Of a stretch of DNA of 7,200 nt, positions 6,267 through 7,200 are shown piece after piece (within the stretch, counting starts at the first letter, position 1; the number at the start of each line of letters is the position of its first letter). This stretch comes from Phycisphaerales bacterium (GTDB lineage Bacteria; Planctomycetota; Phycisphaerae; Phycisphaerales; UBA1924): assembly GCA_029260415.1 (NCBI GenBank), contig JAJDDH010000124.1, positions 1 through 7,200 on the forward strand, read 5' to 3'. Made by a program: the position numbers and the translations under genes. The notes under the pieces are model-generated. The model was not told where the DNA came from. It searched no databases and worked only from the letters and a program-made list of their open reading frames with translations.

Positions 6267-6341
6267 GCTACGGCTTCCGACCCTCTGGGGTCCGTAGCGG
6301 TCCCGGGACGAAGGCGACCCGGGCGGGGGCCGATAGGACCG
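6267..6341 (+). ncRNA. Structured 5' leader of the 94-residue gene, possible cis-regulatory RNA
   Basis: Two stem-loops can be drawn by hand. The first has GCTACGG (6267-6273) paired with CCGTAGC (6292-6298), enclosing an inner ACCC/GGGT stem (6280-6283 with 6288-6291) and a 6-base bulge. The second has CCCGGG (6302-6307) paired with CCCGGG (6318-6323) over a 10-base loop. It can be extended by CGGT (6298-6301) with ACCG (6338-6341), leaving a 14-base bulge. The last pairing touches the first base of the ribosome-binding site. It matches no riboswitch consensus that I know. High G+C favours chance stems, so regulation is an inference. Confidence 0.35.
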
Positions 6342-6350
6342 GAGAGGAGA
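6341..6350 (+). promoter_or_regulatory. Strong purine-rich ribosome-binding site of the 94-residue gene
   Basis: GGAGAGGAGA lies 6 bases ahead of the ATG at 6357, with GAGGAG about 7 bases away. It decides the start. The same frame extends upstream to a TTG at 6210, but that extension would be translated through the leader stems and has no such site. Confidence 0.8.
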
Positions 6351-6356
6351 CCCACG

Positions 6357-6641
6357 ATGGCTGCGACAGGCAAGAGTTTCGATCAGATCAAGGCCATCCT
6401 GGGCAAGCTCGACCGCCAGGTTGATGAGGCCCGCACCAAGCGGCTGGGCATCACGCCCGCTCCCGCCGGGATGCCCTCACCCTCGCCCTCACGCCTGGGA
6501 CACGCCCCCGAGGCGCCCGCCAGCCCGCCTTCGGAACGGCGCTCGAAGTACGGCCGGGCCAAGCCGCTCAACCGGTCCGAGTCCAACGGCTGGTCGGGCA
6601 ACGGCTCATCCAACGGTGATCTGGACGAGACCATCGGCTGA
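6357..6641 (+). CDS. Small protein of unknown function, 94 residues, with disordered tail
   Basis: I do not recognise it. Residues about 6-30 (KSFDQIKAILGKLDRQVDEA and onward) form a likely amphipathic helix with hydrophobic residues at heptad-like spacing, suited to binding a partner or dimerising. The rest is low complexity: a Pro/Ser/Ala stretch (33-58), a short basic patch, RRSKYGRAKPLNR (61-73), and a Ser/Asn/Gly-rich end closing in acidic DLDETIG. It has no signal peptide, membrane segment or Cys. The length, helix and basic patch would suit a small regulator or adaptor, but that is speculation. The start at 6357 is fixed by a strong ribosome-binding site. The next gene begins 36 bases after its stop, in the same frame, so they may share a transcript. 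Confidence 0.65.
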   Translation: MAATGKSFDQIKAILGKLDRQVDEARTKRLGITPAPAGMPSPSPSRLGHAPEAPASPPSERRSKYGRAKPLNRSESNGWSGNGSSNGDLDETIG

Positions 6642-6677
6642 CGATCAACCCCGGCGCAACGCGTCGGTACGATCGCC

Positions 6678-7200
6678 ATGCGACCAACACCCCTGATCCT
6701 GCTCCTCACGCTCGCCCTGGCGAGCGTGCTTTCTTTTGGTCTGACCGCCGAGCCGGTCGCGCCCGAGCCCGCGTCGACGTACGTCATCGTGCGCCACGCC
6801 GAGAAGGCGCCAGACGACGGCGCTGACCCCGCGCTCACGCCCAGGGGGCAGCGTCGCGCCCAGCGACTGGCGCACATGCTCGCCTCGATGAAGCTCAGCG
6901 CCGTGCTCTCGACGGACTTCCGGCGCACCCGCGACACGGCGCAGCCCTGCGCCCAGCGGGCGGGCGTCGAAGTGGAGCTGTACGACCCCCGCAGACCGGG
7001 GGAGATGCTGGCGTCCGCGGGCGAGCGGTTCAAGGGTCGGTGCGTGCTGATCGTCGGGCACTCCAACACCGTGCCGGACCTGGTCCGCAGGCTCGGGGGC
7101 GAGGCGCTCGCGGGGGACCTTGCCGACGACGAGTACGACAACGTGTTCATCGTCACGCTGCTGGGCGACGGGCGGGTGATCACCCACCGCCTGCACGGGT
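6678..7200 (+). CDS. Exported histidine phosphatase (phosphoglycerate-mutase-like/SixA-type), 3' end outside window
   Basis: The frame runs off the right edge after 174 codons with no stop. The N-terminus is a signal peptide: Arg2, a hydrophobic core (6-22) and a likely cleavage after LTA (Ala24), so the mature enzyme should be periplasmic or secreted. The catalytic signature of the histidine phosphatase superfamily is complete. VRHAEK (38-43) carries the RH motif with nucleophile His40, TPRGQRRAQRLA (54-65) follows, DFRRTRDTA (80-88) carries the phosphate-binding arginine, and VGHSNTVP (126-133) holds the second catalytic His128. Glu109 is a candidate acid. The size and RHAEK form fit the small SixA-like branch; the substrate is unknown. 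There is no Shine-Dalgarno sequence before the ATG. TACGAT at 6668-6673 is a -10-like hexamer so close to the ATG that a leaderless transcript is conceivable, but no -35 supports it. An in-frame TGA at 6639 excludes a longer start. Confidence 0.9.
   Translation, partial: MRPTPLILLLTLALASVLSFGLTAEPVAPEPASTYVIVRHAEKAPDDGADPALTPRGQRRAQRLAHMLASMKLSAVLSTDFRRTRDTAQPCAQRAGVEVELYDPRRPGEMLASAGERFKGRCVLIVGHSNTVPDLVRRLGGEALAGDLADDEYDNVFIVTLLGDGRVITHRLHG

Larger units (their letters stand above)
6168..6356. promoter_or_regulatory. Divergent intergenic region
   Basis: This gap separates two genes read outward, so it should hold promoters for both. No convincing -35/-10 pair is visible on either strand. 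Near the left gene there is a G6 run (6181-6186). A small hairpin GACG/CGTC with an AAAG loop lies at 6229-6240. The right half (6267-6341) can form larger stem-loops, given separately. A GCCGATAG sequence at 6329-6336 resembles the -10 of flagellar sigma-28 promoters but has no matching -35, so it is not called a promoter. Confidence 0.5.

Noticed and set aside
6229..6300. Possible cyclic-di-GMP (GEMM) or other known riboswitch
   Set aside because: GGGGACGAAAGCG is superficially similar to part of GEMM, but the rest of the consensus, including the paired GNRA-receptor arrangement, is not visible.
6329..6336. Sigma-28-like -10 element GCCGATAG
   Set aside because: One base differs from the enteric consensus, but no TAAA-type -35 lies at the required distance and no flagellar gene is nearby.
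6210..6356. N-terminal extension of the 94-residue protein from a TTG start
   Set aside because: The extension is Arg/Pro-rich, runs through the leader stem-loops and lacks a ribosome-binding site, while ATG 6357 has an excellent one.
6668..6673. Leaderless promoter of the phosphatase (TACGAT)
   Set aside because: A single hexamer with no -35 at proper spacing. The gene may simply share the transcript of the 94-residue gene 36 bases upstream.
6383..7183. Minus-strand open frame opposite the small gene and the phosphatase
   Set aside because: Ser/Arg-rich and without motifs, whereas the plus strand encodes a complete histidine-phosphatase signature.

Overview
The window is a G+C-rich, gene-dense chromosomal segment with seven protein genes and no sign of phage, transposon, CRISPR, tRNA or rRNA. 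The gene types suggest a Gram-negative-type, double-membrane bacterium: an outer-membrane barrel ending in Phe, a lipoprotein binding protein and an exported phosphatase. Within that, Planctomycetota, perhaps the class Phycisphaerae, is the best guess. It rests on base composition and on my recollection of GHQ..HPG-type proteins in that phylum. It is an inference, not proven by a marker gene.

Left part. The plus strand carries the last 150 codons of a porin-like beta-barrel gene (2-454). Its stop codon abuts, with no spacer, the stop codon of a minus-strand block. That block reads right to left: family 2 glycosyltransferase (5458-4697), a 452-residue protein resembling the bacillithiol enzyme BshC (4690-3332), an iron/cobalamin-type ABC substrate-binding lipoprotein (3322-2327) and arginyl-tRNA synthetase argS (2317-455). 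The gaps are 6, 9 and 9 bases, so the four genes are very probably co-transcribed. Only the first has a strong Shine-Dalgarno sequence. The two 9-base spacers share the same 7-mer at the same position before the ATG.

Right part. A 180-residue protein of unknown function (6167-5625, minus) is followed by a hairpin that may be a weak terminator. It diverges across 189 bases from a small 94-residue protein (6357-6641, plus). The leader of the small gene can fold into two stem-loops just ahead of a strong Shine-Dalgarno sequence. The window ends in a gene for an exported histidine phosphatase (6678 to beyond 7200), which has no stop codon inside the window.

How the genes relate. The minus block mixes envelope functions (glycosyl transfer, metal or cofactor uptake), a possible thiol-chemistry enzyme and translation (argS). 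No single pathway links them by known biochemistry. I found no clear new defence or mobile system. The observations most worth following are the BshC-like protein without its usual partners, the structured leader of the 94-residue gene, the repeated start-site 7-mer, and an altered sequence just before the HIGH motif of ArgRS.
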